From assembly GCA_031308135.1 (NCBI GenBank), contig JAHLJT010009436.1, positions 136,592,950-136,656,949 on the forward strand: 64,000 nucleotides of DNA, in the 5' to 3' direction. The notes beneath the pieces were generated by a model, which was not told the origin of the DNA, ran no database searches, and saw nothing but the letters and a program-made list of their open reading frames with translations. The DNA is from Acheta domesticus. Lineage: Eukaryota > Arthropoda > Insecta > Orthoptera > Gryllidae. A program made the position numbers and the translations under genes. Every line of letters starts with the position of its first letter. Positions within the stretch are counted from its first letter, which is position 1. Below, one piece after another: positions 45,840 through 57,959 of the stretch.

Positions 45840-47645
45840 ATATCCTGAATGAACTTTTACCTTCTGAAGTAAATCAAAGAAAAACTATTTAAGTGTACCA
45901 TTTTATATACCATTAGTTCATCACTATTGTTTAACCCTTAGTCATGTTCTTTTACATCATTTTCATAATACAGTTAATCATTACTGTTCAGACTTACGAT
46001 TTTTTGTTTAGTTGAAGTACAGATGATTTAAATGATTTAAATGAATAAACTTTAAAGTTTTGAAATGTGAAAGAAGCGTACATTACTTTACTAAATGTTT
46101 CAGATATACAATAATGGAGTTCTGAAGATGCATAATTTTATTAGATGGTTTGTTGAAATGGAAATCAGTTATGTGGTATTAGTGAGTACATATTTCATTA
46201 TATTATTGGGCTTGATAGAGAGTATTGCTTAATGTTTACGATTGATGCACTATTCCGTTTTGGCTATTAATATTTCATTTTAAGTGAATGTTCAATGGTT
46301 TTGTACTATTTTTTGTACATTTTATTGGTTTTTAGGTACATATTATTGTCGTGTAATATTTTGAATACTTTTTTAATGTGAAGGAAATGTTCTTAGCATT
46401 CTGGACAATTTGGTTTTCCGTTTGTGTCAGGAGTTTCAAGTAATATAAAAGTTAAGTATAAATTTTTTCCTATTACTTGTGGTAACGTTCTTTTTAATTT
46501 TCTTTAAAAATTATTTTCAAGAACATTATTTGCTCGTTACTATTTGCTCAAGGAATTTATTAAAATAAATATTTGTTTTTATAACAATAACATGCCTATT
46601 TATTGAATTTATCTGGATTGGACATTAGATACTGCATTAATTTTTCTATGTTGCAGGGTTGCTGTGTTTCACAGAAGATTTTTCATTTTCTAAATAGGAT
46701 TCAATTGCATTTTTATGTATATTATTTTATTGATTTATTTCATGTATTTTTGTTAAATTGTAAATCTCTATCATTTTGACTAATGTTCCTATATGCATGC
46801 TAGAAATCGACATTCAGTCGTCATCCTGATCGGGAGGATGGGTATGCTATCAATATATATATAAAATTCTCAAGTAGTTAATTTTTACGGTCAGCCAAAT
46901 TTCTTAGTGCTGATTTTTAATGTTAATTTTTTTAAATTCAATTGAGGATTAACTATATTTTTATTCAATTTTTGTATACATATGGTAGCATACTTATTCC
47001 TTTGTTTTCCCTGGTTTTCCCCGATCGCTTAAGGTAAATGCCGGGATGTTTTGTAATGTTTGTAAGCCCAGGGCCATTACGCTCTAAATTTGTTGAAAAA
47101 ATTCAATAATTGATGTGAATATAATTTGCTGTGGACCATTGGTGTTCAGGAAATTTTAATGACTGCTCCTTGCAATTTGTCATCAAATCTGATCACCCAC
47201 GGTGCATAAGTTTATTCTTTACTGAACCTTCAAATTATATCAAATCGTATATCTGATTTACTCTATTTTCACAAAATTTCAAACATTTATCATTTCTGTG
47301 CAATGGATTTCTTCATTCCTTTGATATGCTTTGATTGTGGTCATATGTTGATGTTATATACAAAAAACCATTAGGATTCAAAAATATCTAAGTTCAGTGA
47401 AGAATAGTTTTATTTCACTACTTTATGTATTGTTTGAAAATTAAAGTTATTTATGAGTATTGCATTTCTTTTCATCTTTATTCTGTATATCTCCTGCATA
47501 GTTTCATTTTTGCTAGTTTTGTAATAAAATAACAATCTATTATTTCATTTATTCTTCAGTTTCAAAAATATTTTATTCTGGAAATTAAAATAATTTTAAA
47601 ATTATAAGTAATTTGTTTAATGAAATGTATTATATTTAATTTTAA

Positions 47646-47684
<39 letters not shown>

Positions 47685-47900
47685 TACAATTTCATGAGTA
47701 AATTGTGAATTAAATTATTTTACTATTCGCCTATTGCTATTTATAAGTCAAAACAACATTAATAATTATAATTTCAGCAAATCTGATTTCTGAAGGACAC
47801 AACGTTCGTTTAAATACGCTGCGTCGGTATCCTTCATGCACTTTCGCGTTTCATTTCGATGAGGTTGGCAGTGCCTAAAACTCCGCCATGTTGAATTTTT
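45840..47900. other. Non-coding 3' part of element B
   Basis: AT-rich, no frame longer than about 50 codons, yet it aligns with 22.85-24.83 kb in reverse almost without gaps. It belongs to the element, not to the host. Function unknown. Confidence 0.7.
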
Positions 47901-47930
47901 AGGGTGTTTTCTTGCGTGGAGACATCCATA

Positions 47931-49150
47931 CCCAGATTCTTTTGAAGATCTCCTCCTACACTCGTATAAAATACATGCATATACACATCTGCACGCACGA
48001 TATTCGTTACTTGTTACTGATTATGTGATGTATTGCAGATGTTGGGAATCATTATATCTCATCGTACAGTGGCGGATCCAGGGAGGGAACATGCCGCCTC
48101 CCCCAAAAGGCCTAGTGTTTTCGTTTGTTGTCCTTTATACGGCAAAATTGACTTAACCATTATGTTGGAATTAAAATATTATAATTTAAAAAATAATATT
48201 GTATAGTATCATTACACTACAAAAATAATACAACAAATATGTTTCTTATTTAACAAAAATATATGATCGCCTACCCCAAAAATGATCGGCAATAGACAAT
48301 TTTACTGCAAATGTTTCAATTAAATTAAACATTAAAATAGTTGTCTTATTAATACTTTGAAACTTAACATTAATTCGTTCAAATGTGAGAATAAGTCGTT
48401 GATAATAACAATGAAGAAGTCACTACGAATAGTTCAATTAAACGTATTATTAAGTGTACTAAAAAAGAATAAGGTATGTAAAGAAAGCATTTTTTTACTT
48501 GTATGAATTGCTACATTTATATCTCAAATATACAATCTGAATAAAGTACGTATTAATAAACAGATATAGATTAGAACAAGTAATAGAATTTTATAAATAT
48601 AATAGATAAATAATAGATATAATAGATATATAATAGATAAATTAGTATTGTTAAAGTAATTGTGTAAGGCATAATTAAAGTTTTTTTAAATAAAGAATGA
48701 TATTATTTTATATCACTAATTTAAAAGGAATGTTTTCCAATTTACTGTCTAAATTTTGTTGAAATACTTATATACACAGGGTGGAACACCTAGGTTGTCC
48801 ACAGCAAATATCTTGAAAACGGTTCGAGGTATCAAGATGCTATTTGCGCCATGTTGTTGCAGATGATGGGGCAAAAAATATATTTTGTTTTCTTGTTTGT
48901 AACGTATGTAACTTTGATTTTTAAATGGAAGTATATATTTTTTTCTCCATCATTCTAATGATTTTTCAAAATGCAATGCAATGATATAAATATTGTTAAT
49001 ATTCGAAAAGTATTTGTTGCAAAACCAGTGCAATTAGAACTTGGTAAATGGCATACTGCAGCGCGCAAGGACAGCTGACCTTGCTGATATCGTATACGTG
49101 AGTCGACGCACCTTATCGGAAAAGAGAATGTTCGTCGATTACGACTTCCT
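47931..49150. other. AT-rich spacer with two repeat edges
   Basis: A CAGTGGCGGATCCAGG sequence at 48068 and a CAGGGTGGAACACCTAGG sequence at 48778 look like ends of common animal repeats whose partner ends I could not find. No gene is seen. Confidence 0.4.
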
Positions 49151-49420
49151 AAACCGCCACGTCTGAAGGCAGCTCCACACATTCGGCATTCACCGAGCAG
49201 CGAGCTACTGCTCGCCCCATCCCGACCAGCTGATGTGTTCGGCAAATGTTCGCTTCCTTTGATGTGTCCTAAAGACTGGCACGCGGTGGATTACGCGAGC
49301 GCCGAATGTTCGTCACTCGGCAAATAGCAAGCAACGCATCCACACTACTCGGGATTCGGCAAGCGCTTGCTCGCTGTTCGCCAAATAACGATTTTGGAAA
49401 TTTCCACCATGGTGTAGAAC
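49150..49420. repeat. Block of TTCGGC/GCCGAA and TGCTCG motifs
   Basis: Short GC-richer block in which ATTCGGCA, TTCGGCAA, GCCGAATG and TGCTCGC repeat in both orientations. It suggests a transposon end with transposase-binding repeats; it may be the right terminus of the Myb/SANT-like element that follows. A 96-codon minus-strand frame overlaps it without family motifs. Confidence 0.4.
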
Positions 49421-49529
49421 AGCCTTCAGGGACCGGGCGACTGCTTCTATGACATTGTCAGGTATGAGTCATGAGTCATGAAAGAGATGATGACTCTAAT
49501 GATAATAATAATAGTGATGAATTTGAATA

Positions 49530-49900
49530 ATTTCTTTTCCTACCTTCTTGGCAGTTTTCCAAGTTTTTGGTAATTCAAAATTCATACCAGGGCCTTGAGG
49601 ACTGAGGCTTTGCCTCTCTTCAGAATTCAGGTTCTGGAAAATATTTAGAAAGAATGCTATATATCAAGCATTTATTGCGTTCTCAGAGTTGCTTCTTTCA
49701 AATTGTAACTCAAATAAAATAATAATAGAATTAGAAAGGATTCCTTTTCACACCTTTCTGGCAGTACTAGAGTTTCTCACTGGAGTCTCGCCCTCATTAC
49801 CCTGCCAACCACAACTTGGTGTAGCTAAATAAAAAATTATGACTTCTTGTGAATGAAGATTCTGAAAAATATTTAGAAAGGTGATGAATAATGCTTTTCA
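49530..49900 (-). repeat. Duplicated exon-intron unit
   Basis: Two copies of a unit share the intron phrase TTCTGGAAAATATTTAGAAAG (49633 and 49860) and a minus-strand exon opening CAGAA/TC...TTC and ending near ACTGCCAAGAAG or ACTGCCAGAAAG before GT. The exons read NLNSEERQSLSPQGPG... and a diverged partner. Confidence 0.5.
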
Positions 49901-50860
49901 TTAACACATTAGGTTCTCATCTCAGAGTTGCCTCTATGATTATGTAATGTATTCAATGAAAAAGTACACAGTTCTCTCAAAAGTCACATAATATGAACTG
50001 TGTATTTAAATTCAACAAGCCAAAATTGAATGTAGATAGAAACACATTTTACAATAAGGTTAACAATAAGGCTATACCATATTATTCGCCACTGCTACTT
50101 ATAAAACTAAAATTAACCACAAAGAATTGCAAACTTACTTAATTTTGAATATCGCCATCTAAAACATCCCCAGAGCCGTTATCTTGGTCTGAATCCACCT
50201 GAAAAGCACAATGAAAAAGTTATACTATATGCCCACTATATAAATAAGAGAAAATAATGTAAAGTACTTACATCACAGTCAAAATCATTCGTGCCTACTT
50301 CGAATTCCAGTGGAATTAGTTCTTCCACCATACACGCCTCTTGCGACGGCATCGGCGGCATTGGACCATCGCCGGATTTTTTAGTGGAGTTTTTGTAAGT
50401 GGAAATTTCTTTCTTTGATTTTATCTTCATCCCTTTCCACTGAATTTTAAGTTGCTCAACAACTCTGATCCTATGATTCAGATTGTTGAACCTGATCGAT
50501 CGAAGCATACCAATTAATGAAAGAGAACAATAGATTGAAAGCAAATGATACGCACGGCTTTTTACATACTTTTCTGTAATTTTCTTCCAAGTTTCATCCT
50601 TGGCTTTGTTTGTGGCAGTGTTATTGCCCTTTGCTCTAAGAACATGAATTTCCTCTCTTATGAGAGCCATCAGCAATTCCTAGAGCAATATCAGTAAAGT
50701 TATTAACACGTGCTTAAAATCGTTCTCGTTATTGAAAAAAAGCAGTTTCCAAAAACACTAACACATTTGTATTAAATAATTCACCACTTCATTTGTGTTA
50801 AATAATATACATACCTTCTCTCTAACTTCCCAATTCTCACTTCGGCTTCACTTCTGCATT
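49530..50860 (-). pseudogene. Multi-exon Myb/SANT-like DNA-binding protein remnant
   Basis: On the minus strand, a first exon ends SENWEVREK|GTATGT (near 50815). After a TTGCTCTAG acceptor the next begins ELLMALIREEIHVLRAKGNN and ATNKAKDETWKKITEKY. A read-through intron follows, then RIRVVEQLKIQWKGMK and a Pro-rich tail ending FDCD|GTAAGT (50276). A further exon near 50199-50145 reads VDSDQDNGSGDVLDGD. This matches the Myb/SANT-like domain found in insect regulatory proteins and in the second gene of some Harbinger-type elements. A stop lies just upstream of the first exon and no start is clear. Downstream exons at 49.53-49.88 kb appear duplicated. Confidence 0.6.
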
Positions 50861-51204
50861 CTTCGGTGAATCAAATATTCCAATATCCACGAGATTAATC
50901 CAAAAGAAAGCCAAGTCAAAAAATCCAAAAACCAAGAATTACCGTAAAACGAAGCAGGGTCAAGTACAAATAACCAGAAGAAAAATCCAAACGAAAGCCA
51001 AGTCACCAAAATCCAAGAATCAATAAAATATAAAAGAGAGCAGGGTCAAAATACAGAGAGCGGAAGACAAAACAACTAAGCAGGAACCAGACAGAAATGT
51101 AAATGGCGCGAGGTCGAAGTTTGGCGATGGTGGGAATTCAGGATCCGATTTCCAGTTACGCGGAGAATGCATGAACGAAATTTTGGCGGCCACGCCGAAT
51201 ATCC

Positions 51205-51385
51205 CTACTTCATGCTTACTCCGAACTTAAACTAGGGGGTCGACTCGGAACAGCGGTTACTCCAACCTTACTCCCAGAGTACGCTACTCTTCCGTTACTC
51301 CATGTTTATTAGTAAAGATTTTGGCTACTTCTAGCTTACTCCAGAAGTAAATTTTACTCCGCGTTTATTAGTAAGGCGTAAGTAT
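51205..51385. repeat. TTACTCC repeat cluster
   Basis: At least six TTACTCC or TTACTCN motifs in about 170 bp (for example CATGCTTACTCCGAAC, GCGGTTACTCCAACC, CCGTTACTCCATG). It looks like subterminal transposase-binding repeats and adjoins repeat R1. Confidence 0.6.
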
Positions 51386-51386
51386 T

Positions 51387-51928
51387 AGTAAGTTTACTGG
51401 AGAGTTTTAGCGTGAATTAAGACGCTCTACAAGACTCCACTTTTTTTTCAACTTTTCCTCAGTACAGTGCATCCAGAACAACACTTGAACAGTTTTTCGT
51501 TAGCCCCATAATCAGCAAAATTAGCGGTAATTGAAGTTCAAAGTTAACCCGCACTTGACGACGACCAGGGTAGTTAAACCGGGCAGTATGCGGCATCCAG
51601 GAGCTACAAGGAGGTGGCGGATCCCTCGACTAGCGCGCCACCAAGTATCGGTGGGCCGAGTAGGTTGTGTGTCGATGCCGCAGTGTTCGAGGGATGAGGG
51701 AACCACGCAGAACTAGCAGGTGGAATGAAACGCTGCATGTGGCGGCCGATTGAACTACACGAGCAACATAGAAATGCCTGCAAGCGATACCTTGCTTCTC
51801 TCTGATACCCTGGTTACTGAGTTGTCGAGGAGTGAACACCCGCAACGAACGTATGTGTGGGGGGGACACCGCCCACGTTGCTCGGTCAATCGCTGTCTGA
51901 ATTTTACGTTTTCCGGTTTAGTTTACAA
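51387..51928 (+). repeat. Direct repeat R1 (~540 bp)
   Basis: Runs from AGTAAGTTTACTGGAGAG to TTTAGTTTACAAC and matches 53267-53830 in the same orientation, with many substitutions. Shared landmarks: GACGACCAGGGTAGTTAAAC, CCGGGCAGT, CTCTCTGATACCCTGGTTAC, GTGAACACCCGCAACGAACG. Open frames on both strands are shadows. No LTR boundary dinucleotides are evident. Confidence 0.8.
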
Positions 51929-53266
51929 CTAGCGGTGCTGCAAAAAGCACATACTTTCTCGCACTAATGGAAATAGTTACGTAATATTTTAATATTGCAA
52001 TTTATATCCTATTTTTTTGCCTGTAGCCTGGAAACGTCAAGATCAACAAATTCAACGAAGAGTTTCTGGTGCATATCTGCCTGCACTTCCTTCGATTGTC
52101 AACCACTGTCATTTCTTACTTTTACAAATAAAACAAACATGAATAAATTAGAGTACTTGCAGTACAGAAAATAACGAGTAATTTCCCACAAGCCTGCCTT
52201 GATTACAATGAAGTAAGCCTTCAAATAATGAAACCCACAATCAGCAATCAAAAGTTAACTCTACTCTCAATCATCAGTTAACTTTATTATCTTCTTTAAA
52301 CCTATTTTCATAAGACATTTTCCATAATTATATGAAATATTATCTGTATCACACAATCATCAAGTCGGATTGCGGATCAAATTGGATGGCATTTAGCACT
52401 GGATGTACGTAAAACTAGGGGGAACGTGAGTGAAGAACAAGAAAGAGGAAATGTTCGATTACGACATCAAAGGAATGGAACATAGGTATCAAGGTAAGTG
52501 GAACATGAATACGATGGCGGACTATTGCTCGATGCTATATCGTCAAATACCTGTAGAGTCATATTCCCGGAAGTGCACACGAAGTTTCTAGAAGGAAAGA
52601 ACACGTTTTCATGAAAAAATAGAATTTCATACGCATCTTGGGTACTATGGCATCCTTATATCAGTACGAAAGAATGTATTTGGTATTGTCAATAATTTGT
52701 AAATAAATAAAAACTGTCAGCCGATTTCATTTTCTTATGTCTTTATATTTACTATCTTTAGAGATAGAACTTGATACTGAAAAACATCTGTACGCGATAG
52801 AGAAAAACTGACCTTATTTTCAGTTTCAGCACACCAAAAAACATGAAAAACAGATCATATTATCAAATCAAATTTCGAAAAGTTTTCTTTTGTAGGCCTG
52901 TGTAATGTTACGTAATCGTCACTAAGGGAGAGAAAGTAGGTACTGTTTTAGCACCATTAGTTGAAAAGTGCACTCAATTTAAATACTTCATATCTATTAA
53001 TCTTATTATGATCGAAGATCGTCATGTAAGATCGTCAATCAATCAGATTTTCAGTAACACTTTTCTCGAGGAAAATAAATATATTAGGGAGGGTAATAAA
53101 ATCAATACAATAAATTAAAACAAATGTATCATGAATTAGAAACTTTCAAAATTGTTCATGTATTTCCAATATGGGCAACTATGGCAAAACAGAGTTGTTT
53201 TTATGTTCCACTGAAGTTCCGCGTTATTCCGAAGTTAGTCCGGAGTTAACTCAGGTTTAACCTCCG
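51929..53266. other. Interval between repeats R1 and R2
   Basis: 1.3 kb, AT-rich, no coding motifs. Around 52960 TAGCACCATTAGTTGAAAAG resembles the fold-back arm motif. If R1/R2 are the terminal repeats of one element, this is its interior, but it encodes nothing recognisable. Confidence 0.45.
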
Positions 53267-53830
53267 AGTAAGTTTACTGGAGCGTTTTAACGTAGACTGA
53301 GACACTCCACACGACGCCACTTAACTTTTGTAACGTTTCCCCACTAAAAGGCATCCAGAACAACCGCCGATTTTTTTCGTTTATCCCATAAAGTGCAAAA
53401 TTGGGCGATAATTGAAGTTTTAAGGTTAACTCGGGACTTGACGGCGACCAGGGTAGTTAAACCGGGCAGTGCGCGGCACCCAGGAATTACAAGGAAGTGG
53501 CGAATCCCTCGACCGGCGCTCCCCCAGTATGAGCGGACCGGGCCTTGTGCCGACGTCGTCGCGGTGGTCGGGCGATGAGGAGACTAGGCGGAGCGAGCAG
53601 GTTGAACAAAGCAGTGTGGAACGGACAACGCGCCGTGTGGCGGCCAATGGAACTACAAGAGCAAGAATAGAAGTGCCTGTAGGCGATTATACAGTATATC
53701 CTGTTTCTCTCTGATACCCTGGTTACTGAGTTGTCGGGGAGTGAATACCCGCAACGAACGTAGAGGATTGACACCGCCCACGTCGCTGGATCGATCTTAC
53801 TTACTTCCCATGATCATTTTAGTTTACAAA
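53267..53830 (+). repeat. Direct repeat R2 (~560 bp)
   Basis: The partner of R1. It differs by numerous substitutions and small indels, including a GC-rich middle (CCGACGTCGTCGCGGTGGTC) that is changed in R1. The age suggested by the divergence is considerable. Confidence 0.8.
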
Positions 53831-55430
53831 AAGCAATGTGTTTCCATTTGTCCCAAATGCAAGAAGAAGAGAAGTACCAAAATGATGTAGCACTTATCTG
53901 TGTAATAATTTATATTGTTCTTTTTGAAAAGTGTAAAGAAAATAATTTTTATTTTTGAAAAATTAATTTTTATTTTTGAATTTTATTTTTAAAAAATTTT
54001 GTGAAAATTTTTTAAAATAATTTCTTCCATTAGTTTCCGTCAAATTGTGAAATTCTGGATGAAGATCATCGTCCAAATGTTTGGAGGAAAGTTATTCATT
54101 TTATGACACAATCTATTTAAAGCCGATAATTTAGCTAAGAAGTTCAAAATATGCATTAGCAGCCTTTGATTATCGTGAGCTGGAACACTCGTGAAAGATA
54201 GTCATTCCTACCGATGTCCTTTTTTAGTTCATTTATTGTCGCAATAATTCCAAGCCCCTTGATTTGTACCAAATTTCCAAATTTATAGAGAATTTCACGT
54301 AGATTCCTTTAAAAATCGTATTAAAAATATCTCAATTTTTTTCTCTCGTCTAAACTTTTCTCCTCAAACTCGAACATTTAATTTAGGCCGTAATGTTGTG
54401 AACCCTAGAAGAATCAAATACAAATTTCGTAAAGATAAAATGCGTCCACCTTAAATATTAGTAGTAGTAGTAGTATTGATACACAGAGAAATAATTTAAT
54501 TAGAACCAGAATTATTTTAAGTTAAACAACTATCTTAAACTACCAATATTAATGATGGGTGTAGTAAATGAGTTAACAGTTAGCGGTAGTACCAAAACCT
54601 TATTGTAAATAGTAATAAAATTGTATTCAAGCTCTTGAAAGGCCTACTGGCCGAACAAGAAATAAAGAAAGAAAAAACATCGATTGTCTTTATTTATAAT
54701 TGAATTTTGCAAGTGGTAAGTAACAGGAGTAATAATGTTCAATTATAATAACATAATTATTATATTTATAATACCTATAATTGTGACTTACATTAATAGC
54801 AATATTCTGTGGTAGAAGACTTGGGATAACAATTATCTGTGTGCCGCTGTGAGGAAAATTTCTACACTTATAATTAACACATATTAAACTTTAATATCTA
54901 CCTTTTTTGTGTTTTTTGTGCCTTCATAAAATTTTGCTTTTCATTGCATTCAAATTTAAATAGAGACCTTATTTATAAAGATTGGTTGCGTGTGGGAGCC
55001 ACAACGGAAATATACTACTGAAATAATACAGGAGACGATTGTTTCAATAAGTTCACGTAAAGATTCTGCATCAAATCGGCGATCTCATGGTCACTGAGCA
55101 ACTTTATTATTCATAAAACTCCTCCAATGAATGTGTGAAACTTAAGTTTCTTACAAACATTTCTTACATTACGCGCAGGTTCTTCTGAATTGTGATTCTT
55201 TAACAATTTATTATGCAATGGATTAGAAGGTAATTCACTATCGACAAGTTGTCAATATGTATTTAGACAAAATAATACACGGTCTCTACCCTTGGCAAAT
55301 AGAACTGTAATATTGAAATTCAGATTTTATCCCTCAATAAAATAAGGTTTGCAAAGACAGATCTTGAAATAAAGTCAACAACAATTTTTAGAAAATATTA
55401 ATAGATTTCACGTAATTGAAGACAAATTTT
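53831..55430. other. AT-rich gene-free region
   Basis: Short AGT triplet run at about 54457-54475. The stretch ending GCCGAACAAGAAATAAAGAAAG (54650-54672) resembles the A-rich 3' tail of a non-LTR retrotransposon, but no reverse transcriptase is visible upstream. Confidence 0.45.
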
Positions 55431-55439
55431 AAACATTTT

Positions 55440-56045
55440 CCCCTTCAGAAACGGCTCCAAGGTTTGCTTTAAATTTTCTCCTGGTCATAAACCTTTCAAT
55501 TAAATATAGTTAATATTTATGATTATTAATTATTCCATCCCAAACTTGGACAAGTCAGATCTGCAATGACTCCTACGTTTCCTTGGTTAGTGTTCCTCCC
55601 AGTACAAATTTTTTATTAATGTGTATTCGTGAAGTGGTTGCTATACAGGAACACGAATAATATTATATTTATTTGGGAACCTGGCTCTCTCTTGTCTTCT
55701 TTCCCCTATCATTGGGTTTTCTATTGAAAAATAACACATACTTTCAACAATGTTGCCAATCGCAATATGAACAATTATTTATTACTCAACATTTTCTTCT
55801 TGCCAAAATGATACTCGGCGAATCCAGTTCCCGTTCTAATACACAAAGAAACACAACAACGAATAACCATATTAGAAGAAATTGCACGTACGGTTTAGGC
55901 GCTAGTGTTGTTCAGAGACTGACTGACGGATGGACGGACATTTTGAAAAAAAGAAACAAAAAAAACAACACTTTTTCGGTATCAGGGGACCCCAAAACGT
56001 GTATTTCCGTTAAAATCTCGATACCGATTTTCCGCAGCATTACAT
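55440..56045 (-). repeat. Fragment of the fold-back repeat family
   Basis: 55445 has AGAAACGGCTCCAAGG; 55890-56020 has GGTTTAGGCGCTAGTGTTG, GGACGGACATTTT and ACAACACTTTTTCGGTATCA, all of which occur in FB1 or the D arms. It is in opposite orientation to the FB1 left arm. A 124-codon frame across it is a repeat shadow. Confidence 0.65.
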
Positions 56046-56369
56046 AACTTTCCCTATACCACGTATATACGTACGTATACGGTAAAGTAAAAACATTATT
56101 AATACTGTGGCGAAGTTACGTCGCAATATAACCTTACGCTGCAATATAACCCTCAACATAAAAATAATTTACCTTGACAAAAAAATTTAAATATTATTCA
56201 TACATTCAAATATATTTTATTTACAATTCCATTCATAATTACAGTTCCATTTTAAGTACTGAATTTATTCTAATGGCCATTTTCTTTACTCTTAATCCTA
56301 TTCAAAGATCTTGGCCTTGCTATAATTTTGATTTGAATTTGTCACTTCCCTGGTAGTTGAATTCAATGG

Positions 56370-57526
56370 AACCCCGTAATGGCGCCGTCACCAACCGCTG
56401 CCAATGTCGGCGTCCATGTCCACATCCCGATCTTTTACCATGTTTTTCTTTGTATTCCGAATTCTTTTAAGAATTCTGAACAAAGAAGGTTAAGATCCTT
56501 AGAAAAAGAATGTATCATGATTGCCTCTGATATTCTCCCAAATTTCTTTTTCTGAAGAAACTTTCCCTGTAAAGAGTGTTTCCTATTATTTCTTCTTTGC
56601 AAACTATACTCAATACAAAGTACAAAAATATACACTCATATGTTGAATGTTACCATCATGAGTTTTTTAAAGATGAATCTTCCAATTGCTTTCTTCACAA
56701 CCGTCTAAGTGATCTGATTCAGTACCGACTTAACAATACTGAAAGAATATTGTATATTAGATATGAACTGCATTTTAGAGATTCACATACATTTGTAATG
56801 TTAATTTATTCACATACGGCTTCATTATTAGACCAAACAACATGAATTAAAATATGTTCAATCACCGTGTGTGCTACAATTCCCAATTCATAGAGATAAC
56901 CAAAAACATACAAAATACCTGCATGTGGTAATGCACAAATAATCTATTCCTTAGAACAAAAATTTAAGATTTGTTATGTTTCATAAACATCTTACCTGAA
57001 ATAAATATGCCACATCACATGTACGTCGTTTTCATCATCCATTCTCGTTCTAATTCGCTTTTGAATTCTCATATAGAACAATAACATTGTATCTTGCTGT
57101 ACGATTTAAAATTCAATGTTTAACTTTAACACGATTTGCATGCGTCATTTTAACACACAATTGTTTCCACTCTCTCGTTTAAAAATTTAAAAGCAAATAA
57201 TGCGATGAGAATATCAAATCAAAACGACAAATTCAATTAAGAAATTGTAAATATGCTTCTACGCGTTCAAGAGTGCAGTTTTGAACATGTTGGTAGAAAA
57301 TAAAACAAATGAAAAGATGCCAACCCCAGCTAAACAAAGTCTATTTCGGCGTGTATGTGCCAACACATGAGGAGTTTCGTTGAGGGTTGACTCTTCTGAA
57401 ATGGACCTGTACTAAACTTAAAGTGTAACGAAAAGTCCCTAAGCCAATGCCGTTAGTATAACGGGTGATATTCATGAAGTTGGTATGATCCACTTTCTCT
57501 GGGACCATTTGGCCTGAAAACTCGTA
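56370..57526 (-). mobile_element. Element C1: deleted IS630-type element (subfamily 2)
   Basis: The right end, read inward, is TATACGAGTTTTCAGGCC followed by ATGGTCCCAGAG. The same right-end sequence occurs at 62290-62400. Internal parts at 56.56-56.85 and 56.98-57.2 kb align with the exon 1-2 region of element C2 (61.3-62.1 kb) but with many changes. The left limit is estimated from a GAATTCAATGG...GGCGCCGTC stretch resembling the family's other end. No catalytic exons remain. Confidence 0.6.
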
Positions 57527-57959
57527 TATACGGGATTTCAGCTTGCTTTGGTCCCTAGAATTTTCAATATGGCGGCCATTCGGCTCTGCCAACTTCGAAA
57601 ATGAACATGAAGCTGGGCTTTGGCGCCACATTCAAATACACGCAATTTGTCAACAACAAACTTCTCTTATTATAACTTTAAGTTTAATCCACCAAAAGTT
57701 TTTGATACCATAAAATATTAATCATTTATACCAATGTTTTCCTAAAATGCACAATGATGAAATATATAATGTTAAATGCTTTACTTCATTGTACAATGCA
57801 AATATAATTAGAACACAGGAGGCATAAAATACATTCTTATACAGATAATTAATTATTGGTAAGGATGTAGAATCACTCAAAGGTAAAAAAAGGAAAACAG
57901 AGTATTTCTTAAATTTTATTTGTCTTCATGAAATAACATAGCATTTTGGTGTGGAAATT

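Larger units (their letters stand above)
41895..47928 (+). mobile_element. Element B: Tc1/mariner-IS630 superfamily transposon, 6,034 bp
   Basis: Left end TGAGTTATTTCACGTAAGA; right end inverted TGGATGTCTCCACGCAAGAA; TA on both sides (41893-41894 and 47929-47930). The terminal sequences match element A in opposite orientation. The transposase pseudogene is at 42289-44651 (plus). Four ~300-bp exon-like units follow at 44.7-45.83 kb, then about 2.1 kb without a reading frame, ending with a (TAA)n run at 47645-47684 that A lacks in expanded form. Confidence 0.9.

Noticed and set aside
22779..47928. A and B as arms of one ancient giant palindrome (inverted duplication)
   Set aside because: Flanks outside and inside the two elements do not match, and each copy has its own TA flanks. 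Rough symmetry of the D arms about the same centre appears coincidental.
55673..56047. 124-codon plus-strand frame
   Set aside because: Its C-terminal half is the antisense of the fold-back repeat, and no domain is visible.
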